From NCBI GenBank assembly GCA_963734275.1, contig CAVTGO010000018.1, positions 186,001 to 250,000 of the forward strand: a DNA stretch of 64,000 nucleotides. The letters run 5' to 3'. The stretch comes from CAVTGO01 sp963734275 (GTDB lineage: Bacteria > Actinomycetota > UBA4738 > HRBIN12). Shown one piece after another: positions 24,228-34,100 of the stretch. A program made the translations under genes and the position numbers. The notes beneath the pieces are model-generated. The model did no database searches. It was not told the origin of the DNA and saw nothing but the letters and a program-made list of their open reading frames with translations. Each line of letters starts with the position of its first letter. The stretch's first letter is position 1.

Positions 24228-25645
24228 GCTCCTACGTGCCGCCGCCGGGCAGCATCCCGACGCTCGCGGTACCGGACCTCAGCGAGGTCGGACGGATCCA
24301 CATGATCGGCATCGGCGGGGCCGGCATGCGTAACCTCGCGCGCCTGTTCCTCGCGCGCGGTATCACCGTGACGGGGTCGGATCTGAAGGACTCGCACGGG
24401 CTCGGGGAGCTCCGAGAGGCCGGGGCCCAGACGTTCGTCGGACACGACGCGGAGCAGCTGGACGATCCTGATGCCGTCGTGGTCTCCAGCGCGATCCGCG
24501 AGGATAACCCGGAACTCGCCGAGGCGAAGCGCCGCCGTATCCCCGTGTGGGCTCGGGCGCAAGCGCTCGCGGCCGCCGCCGCCGACCGGCGCTCGATCGC
24601 CATCGCGGGGACGCACGGCAAGACGACGACGACGTCCATGATCGCCCTCGTGCTCGAACGCGCGGGGCTGGACCCCACGTATGTGATCGGCGGCGACCCG
24701 AACGAAACGGGCAGCGGTGCGCGTTCGGGTGACGGCGACCTGTTCGTGGCCGAGGCCGACGAGAGCGACGGCTCGTTCCTGCTGATGCGACCCCTCGTCG
24801 GCGTCGTGACGAACGTCGAGGTCGATCACCTGGACTTCTACCCCGGCGGGCTGGAGGAGATCCTGGCCGCGTTCGCGGTGTTCGCGACACGCTGCGGCCA
24901 CGTGGTCGTGTGCGCAGACGACGATGGCGCGATGCGCTCGGTCCGGGAGGCCGGGACCGAGGTGACGACGTATGGGACAGCTCCCGGCGCCGACGTCCGG
25001 CTCGAGATCCTGTCGGTCGGACCGGGTGGCTCGCACGGAGCGCTCGTCCGCGACGGCGAGCGGGTCGAGCTCACGCTGGCGGTGGACGGCGCCCACAACC
25101 TGCTCGACGCGGCGGCGGCCGTCGCCGTCGCCGCCCTGGTGGGCGTGGCGGCCGCCGCAGCCGCCGAGGCGTTGTCGGCGTTCGCGGGCGTCCACCGACG
25201 GTTCGAGCTTCGAGGCTCGGCCCGCGGCGCGGACTTCTTCGACGATTACGGCCATGTCCCGCGCGAGCTCGCCGTGACGCTCGACGTCGCACGCCGGCGG
25301 GCCCCGGGACGCCTCGTCGCGGTGTTCCAACCCCATCGCTACTCGCGGACGCAGGCGTTGTGGCGCGAGCTCGGAGAGAGCCTCGTGGGAGCCGACGTCG
25401 TGGTCGTTACCGACGTCTATGGAGCCGCGCAGGACCCGATCCCCGGGGTGACGGGCAAGCTCGTCGTCGATGGGGTGAACCGGGCTGCCGCGAACAAGCG
25501 CATCGTGTATCTCCCGCACCGCGGGGACGTGGTCGCCTTCTTGGATCGCGAGGTCCGCGACGGCGACCTCGTCATCACGATGGGATGCGGCGATGTTTGG
25601 ATGCTCGGCGATGCGGCGCTCGAGGCGATCGGAGAGAGGACGTGA
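24224..25645 (+). CDS. murC: UDP-MurNAc:L-Ala ligase MurC
   Basis: A 473-residue Mur ligase with the N-terminal IHMIGIGGAGMRNLARLFL motif, ATP loop AGTHGKTTTTSMI and ADESDGSFL. It attaches L-alanine to UDP-MurNAc. In the C-terminal domain the usual DDY-G/A-HHPTE block reads DDYGHVPRE, so the second His and the Thr are changed. The rest is standard (FQPHRYSRT). GTG start overlaps the murG stop. Confidence 0.93.
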   Translation: MSSYVPPPGSIPTLAVPDLSEVGRIHMIGIGGAGMRNLARLFLARGITVTGSDLKDSHGLGELREAGAQTFVGHDAEQLDDPDAVVVSSAIREDNPELAEAKRRRIPVWARAQALAAAAADRRSIAIAGTHGKTTTTSMIALVLERAGLDPTYVIGGDPNETGSGARSGDGDLFVAEADESDGSFLLMRPLVGVVTNVEVDHLDFYPGGLEEILAAFAVFATRCGHVVVCADDDGAMRSVREAGTEVTTYGTAPGADVRLEILSVGPGGSHGALVRDGERVELTLAVDGAHNLLDAAAAVAVAALVGVAAAAAAEALSAFAGVHRRFELRGSARGADFFDDYGHVPRELAVTLDVARRRAPGRLVAVFQPHRYSRTQALWRELGESLVGADVVVVTDVYGAAQDPIPGVTGKLVVDGVNRAAANKRIVYLPHRGDVVAFLDREVRDGDLVITMGCGDVWMLGDAALEAIGERT

Positions 25646-26574
25646 CCGACGCCGTCGCACGGGCCGAGTCGATCCTGCGCGCCGCGGTCGGCGACCGCAT
25701 CCGCACGCGCTTCGAGCTCGCGCCTCTCACCACGTTCCGGATCGGCGGCCCTGCCGCGCTCTTCCTCGAGCCCGGATCCGAGGCGGACCTCGCGGCGGCC
25801 GGGGAGGCCGTCCGCGAGACCGGTTTGCCGTTCGTGGTCCTCGGCAAGGGGTCCAATGTCCTGGTCGCCGACGACGGTTTCCCGGGTCTGGTCCTGCGGC
25901 TCGGGCGCGGGTACCGGTGGTCGGCGCGCGACGGCGACACGATCTCCGCAGGCGGCGCGATGCCCCTCCCTGCGCTCGCCGGGGTTGCGCTCGCCCACGG
26001 GCTCGCCGGGATCGAATTCGGCGTGGCGATCCCGGCCTCGGTCGGTGGCGCCGTGCGGATGAACGCGGGGGCGCACGGCGGGGAGCTGTCCGACGTCGTG
26101 GTCTCCGTGGATGTCTACGAGCTCCTCGGCGGCCGCGCGAACCGGGTTCCCGCCTCCGATGTCGGATTCGCGTACCGCCGCTCCGAGCTCCCGGCCGACG
26201 CCGTCGTCACCGGCACTACCCTGGCGCTCGCTCCGGGAGAGGCCGAACGGATCCGCGGGCTGATGGGCGAGGCCCGGGACTGGCGTCGTCGCACCCAGCC
26301 GCTCGCCGAGCCCAACTGCGGGAGTGTGTTCAAGAACCCGCCCGGCGATCACGCCGCGAGGCTGGTCGAGGCGGCGGGGGCCAAGGGCACGGCCGTCGGC
26401 GGCGCCTCCGTCTCTCGCAAGCACGCGAACTTCATCGTCGCCGCACCCGGCACGCGCGCCCGGGACGTCGTCGAGCTGATCCGAACCGTGCAAGACCTCG
26501 TCGTGGCCGCATCGGGGATCCGACTGGAACCGGAGGTGCATCTCGTTGGCGATCTCGATCTCAGTCCGCGCTGA
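25642..26574 (+). CDS. murB: UDP-N-acetylenolpyruvoylglucosamine reductase MurB
   Basis: A 310-residue FAD-dependent reductase that makes UDP-MurNAc. Visible motifs are TTFRIGGPAALF, LGKGSNVLVADDGF for FAD binding, GIEFGVAIPASVGGAVRMNA and the active-site CGSVFKNP followed by the C-terminal SRKHANFIV. GTG start overlaps murC, and the end overlaps the proposed ftsQ start by 29 bases. Confidence 0.95.
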   Translation: MTDAVARAESILRAAVGDRIRTRFELAPLTTFRIGGPAALFLEPGSEADLAAAGEAVRETGLPFVVLGKGSNVLVADDGFPGLVLRLGRGYRWSARDGDTISAGGAMPLPALAGVALAHGLAGIEFGVAIPASVGGAVRMNAGAHGGELSDVVVSVDVYELLGGRANRVPASDVGFAYRRSELPADAVVTGTTLALAPGEAERIRGLMGEARDWRRRTQPLAEPNCGSVFKNPPGDHAARLVEAAGAKGTAVGGASVSRKHANFIVAAPGTRARDVVELIRTVQDLVVAASGIRLEPEVHLVGDLDLSPR

Positions 26575-27292
26575 AACCCATCGCTGGCTCTCCCGGCGGA
26601 TGCTGTGGGTCCTAGGATCCGTTGCGGCTCTGTTCCTTCTGGTGGGCGGCGTCGTCCTGTCGCGCTCGTCCGTGTTCCGCGCCCGTTCGATCGAGGTGAC
26701 GGGGACGTCGTCGCTCTCGCGTGCGGAGGTCTTGCAGGAAGCGGGCCTCACCCGGGCCACCAACGTGCCGTGGCTCGACGAGGCGGCCGTCGAGCACCGT
26801 CTCGAGGATCTGACCTGGGTCGACCGGGCGACGGTGCAGACGTCCCTGCCGTGGACGATCCAGGTCGAGATCTCCGAGCGCGTCCCGGTGGCCGTCGCGA
26901 ACGACGGCGTGCGCGAGCTGCTGGTCGCCGGCGACGGCACGATCCTCGGCGACGCCTCCCGGTCCGACCGCCGGCTCCCACGGATCGAGCTCCCGGTCGC
27001 CGGGACCGTCGAGGGCGTCCCGCCGACCGCGACGGGGGCGGCTCGGATCCTCGCCGCGATGGGACCCGAACGCCGGTCGGAGGTGACCCGCGTCGCGGTG
27101 CTGATGGGAGGGACCCTGGAGCTGCGACTCCGCGAAGGTCTACGGGTTCGCCTCGGAGACGCGACCGAACCTCTCCGAAAGGTGCAGGCCCTCGAGCGGG
27201 TGCTCGCGTGGGCGGAAGCTGAAGGGGAGCGTCTCGCGGTCGTGACGGTGACCTCACCTTGGGCGCCGGCGGCAACGTTCGCTCGTCGCTGA
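26546..27292 (+). CDS. ftsQ: Cell division protein FtsQ (POTRA domain)
   Basis: A 248-residue bitopic membrane protein: a basic cytoplasmic start, a membrane helix (MLWVLGSVAALFLLVGGVVL), and a POTRA domain (FRARSIEVTGTSSLSRAEVL). The FtsQ/DivIB beta domain follows (LPWTIQVEISERVPVAV). It links the divisome to FtsL and FtsB-like proteins. A TTG start at 26546 is chosen because GGAGGTG lies about eight bases upstream. This makes it overlap murB by 29 bases. Confidence 0.88.
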   Translation: MAISISVRAETHRWLSRRMLWVLGSVAALFLLVGGVVLSRSSVFRARSIEVTGTSSLSRAEVLQEAGLTRATNVPWLDEAAVEHRLEDLTWVDRATVQTSLPWTIQVEISERVPVAVANDGVRELLVAGDGTILGDASRSDRRLPRIELPVAGTVEGVPPTATGAARILAAMGPERRSEVTRVAVLMGGTLELRLREGLRVRLGDATEPLRKVQALERVLAWAEAEGERLAVVTVTSPWAPAATFARR

Positions 27293-27340
27293 CGCTCGAG
27301 GAGAGTGTCAGGGACGCGAACAACCGACCTCTCGTGGATA

Positions 27341-27369
27341 TTGACGCACCTGGGCTTTGATAGTAGCGT
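27341..27369 (+). promoter_or_regulatory. Candidate ftsZ promoter
   Basis: In the 238-base gap between ftsQ and ftsZ, TTGACG at 27341-27346 and TAGCGT at 27364-27369 are 17 bases apart. An AT-rich patch with TATAAC at 27391-27396 follows and may be a second -10. This gap is the only long break in the cluster, so ftsZ and the genes after it can be expressed separately. Confidence 0.5.
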
Positions 27370-27533
27370 TCGCGATTGTCGTGAAGTAGATATAACAATC
27401 AACTTCCAGTTGAGGTTCATGTTGAGCACGAGAGGGATCGCATCCTGGTTCCACTGAAACGCACGGGAGACGGGCACGACGTGTCCCCAGGTCGACCGGG
27501 GGCCTTCAACCGGGGGAGCGGAGGTCGCAGGTG

Positions 27534-28737
27534 ATGGATTCTCCTCAGAACTACCTCGCCGTCATCAAGGTCGTCGGGATCGGCGGCGGCGGGGTGAACG
27601 CGGTGAACCGGATGATCGAGGGCGGGCTCCGCGGCGTCGAGTTCATCGCGGTGAACACCGACGCCCAGACGCTCCTGATGTCTGACGCCGAGGTGAAGCT
27701 CGACATCGGTCGTGAGACCACCAGGGGACTGGGTGCCGGCTCGGATCCCGACATCGGCCGACGGGCCGCCGAGGAGCACGCGGACGAGATCGAGGAGATC
27801 CTCAAGGGCGCCGACATGGTGTTCATCACCGCGGGCGAGGGCGGCGGCACCGGCACCGGCGGGGCGCCGATCGTCGCGGAGATCGCGCGGAACCTGGACG
27901 CCCTCACCATCGGCGTCGTGACCCGACCCTTCGGTTTCGAGGGGCGCAAGCGCGCAACCCAAGCCGACGTCGGGATCACGGACCTGAAGAAGGCCGTGGA
28001 TACGCTGATCGTCGTCCCGAACGACCGTCTGCTCCAGGTCTCCGATCCCTCCACGCCGATCGTGGACGCGTTCCGCATGGCGGACCAGGTCCTGTTCCAG
28101 GGCGTGGACGGCATCACCTCGCTGATCACCACGCCGGGGCTCATCAACCTGGACTTCGCCGACGTGAAGGCCGTGATGACCGGCGCCGGATCGGCGCTCA
28201 TGGGGATCGGTCACGGCTCGGGCGAGGAGCGTGCCGAGGAGGCCGCGCGCTCGGCCATCTCGTCCCCGCTGCTCGAGTCCTCGATCGAGGGCGCGCGCGG
28301 GGTCTTGCTCTCGATCGCCGGGCCTACGGACCTGACGCTGCACGAGGTCAACAAGGCCGCCGACACGATCACGCGGGTCGCGCATCCCGACGCCAACATC
28401 ATCTTCGGTGCGGTGGTCGACGACGCCCTCGGCGAGGAGGTCCGTGTGACCGTGATCGCCGCCGGGTTCGACAAACTGCTCGCGGCGCCGAGCCAACTCG
28501 CAGTTCGAGAACCGCCTCTCGCGCCTGCTCGAGGACACCTCACCCGTGCCCGAGGGTGAGCCGGCGGCCGTACCCGCCGCCGCTGGATCCGTCCGCGAGG
28601 CGGACCTGGACGACCTGCCCGCCCCGATGCCCTCGATCCTGGTCGACGACGAGGACGAGGTCTTCGCGCCGACGCCCGACGGCGTCTCGTTCGACGCGGA
28701 GGAGGACCTGGACATCCCGGACTTCCTGAAGAGCTAA
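27534..28737 (+). CDS. ftsZ: Cell division GTPase FtsZ, one frameshift
   Basis: From the ATG at 27534 the frame carries the whole tubulin-like domain: VVGIGGGGVNAVNRMI, the GTP loop GGGTGTGGAP and the T7 region NLDFADVKAVM. Near 28497 a one-base change turns the frame into LAVREPPL, while the next frame continues QFENRLSRLLEDTSP and reaches the conserved C-terminal DIPDFLKS. The corrected product is about 400 residues. An essential gene with both ends intact points to a sequence error. A GTG directly before the ATG could also start it; GGAGG lies upstream. Confidence 0.9.
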
Positions 28738-28750
28738 GGCTCCGGGAGCC
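28738..28750 (+). terminator. Weak hairpin after ftsZ
   Basis: GGCTC and GAGCC flank a three-base loop directly after the ftsZ TAA. The stem is short and no U-run follows, so it may only slow transcription. Confidence 0.2.
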
Positions 28751-28867
28751 CTCCGCCGCCGGTATCCGTGGGGGCGGGGAGACCCGAGGTCAGAGGCGAC
28801 CTTCCCCCGCCTCTGGGCCCGGCCCCGCCCCCCGAACACTTCCCAGGACTCGTCCGACCGCATGCTC

Positions 28868-28873
28868 TAGCGT
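28868..28873 (+). promoter_or_regulatory. -10 element of the yggS gene
   Basis: TAGCGT ends eight bases before the ATG at 28882, the leaderless layout seen repeatedly in this window. No convincing -35 hexamer. Confidence 0.45.
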
Positions 28874-28881
28874 TCCCGCCG

Positions 28882-29580
28882 ATGGACCTCGTACAGCTGC
28901 GAGCCAACATGCGAGCGATCCGCGACGGCATCGCCGCCGCGTCCGAGCGCTCCGGACGAGATCCTGCCCGGGTGCGGATCGTCGGCGCGACCAAGACCGT
29001 TCCGGCGGCGACGATCGCCCTCGCGCGCGACGTCGGCCTGACCGATGTGGGTGAGAACTACGTGCGCGAGCTCAGGGACAAGCACGACGTCGTGTCGGGG
29101 CTCACATGGCACTTCATCGGCACGCTGCAGACCAACACGGCGCACCACGTCGCCGATCTCTCCGATGTCGTGCAGACCGTCGTCCCGGGGCGGGCGGGCG
29201 CGCGTCTGGCCCGGAGGGCGGTCGAACGGGGAAGGACGATCCCGGCACTGATCGAGGTGGACCTCACCGAGGGACGCACCGGTATCCGTCCGGAGGCCGT
29301 CCCCGAAGCGGCCGACGAGGTGGCCGCGACCGAGGGGCTGGACCTGGTGGGCCTCATGACCGTGCCGCCGATCCCGCGGTCGCCGGAGGACGCCCGTCCG
29401 TCCTTCCGGGCGCTCCGCCGCCTGCTCGAGGGTCTCTCCGAGCGCCACCCGCACATGGTGGAGCTGTCGATGGGAATGTCCCTGGATTACGCGGTTGCCG
29501 TGGAGGAAGGCGCTACCATGGTCCGCATCGGAAGCGCTCTGTTCGGAACTCGGCCCCCGGTTGACCAGGGGAGGACGTGA
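28882..29580 (+). CDS. PLP homeostasis protein YggS/YlmE
   Basis: A 232-residue alanine-racemase-fold protein that binds pyridoxal phosphate and helps balance B6 and amino-acid pools. PLP lysine is K38 in VGATKTVP. Other family blocks are GENYVRELRDK, WHFIGTLQTN and the C-terminal ELSMGMSLDYAVAVEEGATM with IGSALFG. The position between ftsZ and sepF is usual in Gram-positive bacteria. The laccase-domain gene (pgeF) often found just before it is absent. Confidence 0.92.
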   Translation: MDLVQLRANMRAIRDGIAAASERSGRDPARVRIVGATKTVPAATIALARDVGLTDVGENYVRELRDKHDVVSGLTWHFIGTLQTNTAHHVADLSDVVQTVVPGRAGARLARRAVERGRTIPALIEVDLTEGRTGIRPEAVPEAADEVAATEGLDLVGLMTVPPIPRSPEDARPSFRALRRLLEGLSERHPHMVELSMGMSLDYAVAVEEGATMVRIGSALFGTRPPVDQGRT

Positions 29581-30059
29581 TGCCAAGCGTGTGGAAGAAG
29601 ACGCTCACCTACCTCGGACTCGTCGAAGACGACGAGTTCGAAGAGCTCGCCGAGGTCTCGGCGCAGCCGCAGCAGGCGGAGGTCCGAAGCCTCCCCCGTC
29701 CCCAGCCCGTTCGCGAGGTGGCGCTCGGCTCCGAGCACGAGGGCATCGTCCGCACGATCCCGTCCGCGCGCGCCGCGACGGCGGGATCGATCCACAAGTC
29801 GGAGCCGCGCCGCTTCAACGAGGCGCGGGAGATCGCCGACCGGTTCAAGGATGGCATCCCCGTGATCATGAATCTGCAGAGCACGGACGACACGATCGCG
29901 CGGCGACTCGTCGACTTCGCCTCGGGCCTCGTGTATGGGATCGACGGCAAGATCGAGATGGTCGCCAACCGCGTCTACCTGCTCACGCCCGGTGGTGTCG
30001 ACGTCTCCGCCGAGGAGCGCGAGCGGATCGCCGGCGGCGACTTCTACAACCAGTTCTGA
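29580..30059 (+). CDS. sepF: Cell division protein SepF
   Basis: A 159-residue protein. The N-terminus has an amphipathic membrane-targeting helix (MPSVWKKTLTYLGLVEDDEF), a variable linker follows, and then the SepF core (FNEAREIADRFKDGIPVIMN, RRLVDFASGLVYGIDG, VYLLTPGGVDVS). SepF anchors FtsZ filaments to the membrane and replaces FtsA, which is absent here. The ATG overlaps the yggS stop by one base. A GTG one codon earlier is possible. Confidence 0.94.
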   Translation: MPSVWKKTLTYLGLVEDDEFEELAEVSAQPQQAEVRSLPRPQPVREVALGSEHEGIVRTIPSARAATAGSIHKSEPRRFNEAREIADRFKDGIPVIMNLQSTDDTIARRLVDFASGLVYGIDGKIEMVANRVYLLTPGGVDVSAEERERIAGGDFYNQF

Positions 30060-30081
30060 GGGCCCGCGTCCGAGCCCCCGG

Positions 30082-30372
30082 ATGACCGCGGAGAACCCAT
30101 TCTTGGACCTCCTCTGCATCGTCCTGACGATCTACACGATCGTGTTGTTCGCGCGGGTGATCCTGTCCTGGGCCACGATGTTCGGGTTCCGCCCGCCCTT
30201 ATCCGGCCCGCTCCGCACCGTATTCGACCTGCTCGAGGACGTCACAGAACCGGTCCTGCGTCCGCTCCGTGCGATGATCCCGCCCGTCCGGGCGGGGGGG
30301 GTGGGGCTCGACCTCTCCATCATCCTCGCGTTCGTTATCCTTGCGGTCCTGCGCGTGGCGCTCGACTGCTGA
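30082..30372 (+). CDS. YggT family membrane protein
   Basis: A 96-residue protein with two hydrophobic helices (LLCIVLTIYTIVLFARVILS and LDLSIILAFVILAVLRVAL) and the family loop TEPVLRPLRAMIPPV between them. YggT proteins sit after sepF in many Gram-positive division clusters. A role in cell shape or osmotic response has been proposed elsewhere but is not settled. It lies 22 bases after sepF and 15 before the DivIVA-like gene. Confidence 0.88.
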   Translation: MTAENPFLDLLCIVLTIYTIVLFARVILSWATMFGFRPPLSGPLRTVFDLLEDVTEPVLRPLRAMIPPVRAGGVGLDLSIILAFVILAVLRVALDC

Positions 30373-30387
30373 GCTTGGGGGGAAGGC

Positions 30388-31176
30388 ATGCGAAGGAAGA
30401 AGGGGCAAGGAGGTTCCGGGCTCGCGTTGGGTGATGGGAGGATCACGCCCGCGGACATCCAACAGGTGGAGTTCCGTCTGGCGTTCCGTGGGTACGACGA
30501 GCGGGACGTGGACGCGTTCTTGGACCGCATCACCGAGGACCTTTCCGCCTACCTGGAGGAGAACCAGCGCCTGCGCTCGGGTGGCGCGGTGGCTCCGGCC
30601 GCCGTCGCCGGCAACGATGAGGCGGGCCGTGAAGCCGAGCGCGTCCTCGCCGCGGCCCGTGACGAAGCCGCGGCCATCCTCCGCCGGGCAGAGCAGGCCG
30701 CCGCGATCGGCGCGGCTACGGGCGGCGCCCCGGATGCGCGGGCTTCCGTGACGCCATTCCTGAACACCGAGCGGGAGTTCCTGCAGAGCCTCGGGACGCT
30801 GGTTCAGACCCACGCTGAGGAGATCAAGCAGATGGTGCTCGCGCTCCGCGCCCGCCAGGGCGCGCCGGGCGGAGCGACCTCGGCCCGCTCCGAACCGGTT
30901 CCGGCCCCGCCGGTCCTCGAGGGACCCGACCCGACCCCACCGCCCGAGCCCGAGGTTGCGTTCGAGGCGGCAACGGCGGCGGAGATCCGCGAGCGCATCG
31001 GCCCGGCCGATGATCCGGACGGTCCCGACGACGATCCCGAGCCCGAGGCGGCCCCGGCCGAGGAGGAGCCCGTCATCCTCGAGGCGGCGACCGAGCCGGC
31101 GTTCAGCTCCGAGGGAGCGCCCGCCGGGGAGCGGCGCGAGCGGTCGCTGCGCGAGCTGTTCTGGGGCGAGGACTGA
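30388..31176 (+). CDS. DivIVA/Wag31-like polar growth or division protein
   Basis: A 262-residue protein. Residues about 19-55 (ITPADIQQVEFRLAFRGYDE followed by RDVDAFLDRITEDL) form the DivIVA lipid-binding domain. A coiled-coil segment with AREAERVLAAARDEAAAIL-type heptads follows, and then a long Pro/Glu-rich acidic tail ending RSLRELFWGED. The tail is longer and less ordered than in Wag31. It is the last gene of the cluster and converges on ileS, with 15 bases between the stop codons. Membrane-curvature sensing at septa or poles is inferred from the family. Confidence 0.85.
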   Translation: MRRKKGQGGSGLALGDGRITPADIQQVEFRLAFRGYDERDVDAFLDRITEDLSAYLEENQRLRSGGAVAPAAVAGNDEAGREAERVLAAARDEAAAILRRAEQAAAIGAATGGAPDARASVTPFLNTEREFLQSLGTLVQTHAEEIKQMVLALRARQGAPGGATSARSEPVPAPPVLEGPDPTPPPEPEVAFEAATAAEIRERIGPADDPDGPDDDPEPEAAPAEEEPVILEAATEPAFSSEGAPAGERRERSLRELFWGED

Positions 31177-31191
31177 ACCGGACGGCGATCC

Positions 31192-34100
31192 TCAGGCGCG
31201 CCGCAGGCTGATCGTGAGCTGGGTCCCCTCAACCGTTTCGACCTGCCGGTAGTCGGCGTCCTCGAGCACGCCGCCAACGACGTCCACGGCGAGCGTCTCG
31301 GCCGCGACGTTAACAGCGTGCACCTCGATCGCGCCCGCGAGTTCGCCGTCGGCGGAGAGGCCGAGGACGATCCGGTCGCTCACGTCGAGGCCGGCGGCCT
31401 TGCGTGCATCCTGCACGAGCCGGATCACCTCGCGCGCCACACCCTCGCGGCGGAGCTCCGGCGTCAGCTCGAGCTCCAGCGCCACCGTGATCCCACCCTC
31501 GGAGGCGACGCCCCAGCCCTCGGGCGTCTCCTGGGCCAGCTCGACGTCACCGGGTCCGAGCGCGAGCGGTCCGCTGGGTGTGGCGAGTTCCACGGTCTCG
31601 TCCCGCGCGAGCGCCGCAGCGAGCGACCCGTCGTCGGCCACCAGGGCGTCGGCGACCTCCCGCATCCGTGAACCGAGGCGAGGGCCGAGCGCCCTGAAGT
31701 TCGGCTTGGCGCGCCAGCGCCCGAGCTCGTCGGCCGATCCGGCGAACACCACCTCCTTCACGTTCAGCTCCTCGGCCACCAGCGCGAGCAGCGGCCGTAG
31801 CGGTCCGTGGTCTCCGGGGTGATGCACGACGGCCTCCCGCAGCGGCTGGCGGACCCGCACCCGCGTCTCGGTGCGGACGCGGCGGCCGAGCTCCACGATC
31901 CGGCGCGCGGTGAGCATCGCCTCGTCGAGCTCGCCGTCGATCCGCTGCGGGTCGGCCTCGGGGTACTCGGAGAGGTGGACCGAGTCCGGCGCACCCCCCC
32001 GGCCGGCGGCCAGGTTGCGCCACAGCGTCTCGGCGATGAAGGGCGTGTACGGCGCGAGGACTCCCGCGAGCGTCACGAGGCACTCGTGGAGGGTGAGGAA
32101 CGCCGCCCGCGTATCGGGGCCGCCGGCTCCCTCGGGATCCCAGAACCGGCGGCGCGCGCGGCGCACGTACCAGTTCGACAGGTCGTCGAGGAAGGTCGCG
32201 ATGCGGCGCCCCGCCCCGGTCGCATCGTAGGCCTCGAGGCCCTCGCGCGCGGTCCGGACGACGTCCGCGAGCTGCGACAGGATCCAGCGATCGAGCGGCG
32301 GGCGGTCGGTGGCGGCCATCTGCCCGGCCGCCTCGGGATCGAACCCGCTCGCGTTCGCGTATGTGACGAAGAACGCGTGCACGTTGCGGATCGTGAGCAG
32401 GAACTGCCGCACGGTGTCGTCCAGGATCGTCATCCCGATCCGCCGGGAGGCCCAGGGCGACCCGTTCGTCAGCAGGTACCAACGCAGGGCATCCGCGCCC
32501 TGCCGGTCCAGCACCGTCCACGGATCGAGGATGTTGCCGAGCGACTTGCTCATCTTTCGGCCGTCCTCGTCGACGATGTGGCCCAGACACACGACGTTGC
32601 GGTACGCGGGCGCATCGAAGTGCAGGACCCCCTCGGCCATCAGCGTGTAGAACCAGCCGCGGGTCTGATCGATCGCCTCGCTGATGAAGTCCGCGGGGAA
32701 GCGCTCCTCGAAGCGCTCGGTCCCGCGCCCGAGGTCCGGATGGTAACCCCACTGTGCGAAGGGCATGGCGCCCGAGTCGTACCAGGCGTCGATGACGTCG
32801 GGGACCCGCGTCGCGGTCCGGCCGCAATCGGGACATGCGAACGTGACCTCGTCGATGGACGGTTTGTGCGGATCGATCTCGGAGACGTCGCGGTCCGCGC
32901 GCTGCGAAAGCTCGGCGAGCGAGGCGACCGCGGTCTGGTGCCCGTCCGCGCACCGCCAGATCGGCAGCGGGGTGCCCCAGTACCGCTCGCGGGAGAGCGC
33001 CCAGTCGACGTTGTTCCGGAGCCAGTCGCCGTATCGGCCGTGCTTGATGTGGTCGGGGAACCAGTGGACCTCCTCGTTCACCTCGAGGAGGCGGTCCTTC
33101 ACCGCGGTCGTCCGGATGTACCAGGACGTGCGTGCGAAGTTGATCAACGGGGTCGAGCAGCGCCAGCACAGCGGATACATGTGCTCGACCGTCCCGGCGC
33201 GCACGAGCAGGCGGCGGTCCCGCAGGTCCTCGATGATCGGCGTATCGGCGTCCTTGAAGAACAGGCCGCGCACGAACTCGGGCGCCTCGTCCGTGAACCG
33301 GCCCTCGGCGTCGAGCGGCTTGAACACCGGCCAGCCCTCGCTGCGTCCGATCTCGAGGTCCTCCGCGCCGAACGCGGGCGCGAGGTGGACGACGCCCGTC
33401 CCGTCCCCCAGCGAGACGTAGTCGGCCGTCACGACCCGGTGGGCTCCCTCGACGTTGGCGTACAGGGGCTCGTAGCGGATCCCCGCCAGCGCCGAACCGG
33501 GGAAGGGTCCGCCAACCACGGGATCGCCTGGCAGCACGGACTCCTTCAGGGCCTCGGCCAGGACCAGCCGGACGCCCTCGTGATCCACGGCGACGTACGG
33601 AGCGTCGGCGGCGACAGCGATCCCGGTGTTGGAGACGAGCGTCCACGGGGTGGTGGTCCAGCCGAGGAGCGACGCGCCGACGAGCGAGTGCTCGGAGGGA
33701 GACTCGAGCACCCGGAACGTGATGAAGACGCTCGGGTCCTCGACCTCCTCGTAGCCCTGGGCGACCTCCGCGTCGGACAGGGGGGTCCCGCAGCGGGGGC
33801 AGTACATCGCGATGCGGTCCGCTTCGAAGAGCAGGCCGCGTCCGTGCAGCTGCTTCAGCGACCACCAGACGCTCTCGACGTACTCGGTGTCCATCGTCCG
33901 ATAAGCGTCGTTCACGTCGAGCCAGAAGCCGAGGCGCTCGGTGAGTTGCTCCCACAGGCCGACGTAGCGCGTGACCGACTCGCGGCACAGGCGGTTGAAC
34001 TCGGCGACGCCGAACGCCTCGATGTCGCGCTTGGTCTTCGTGCCGATCTGCTTCTCCACCTCCAGCTCCACCGGGAGGCCGTGGCAGTCCCAGCCGCCCT

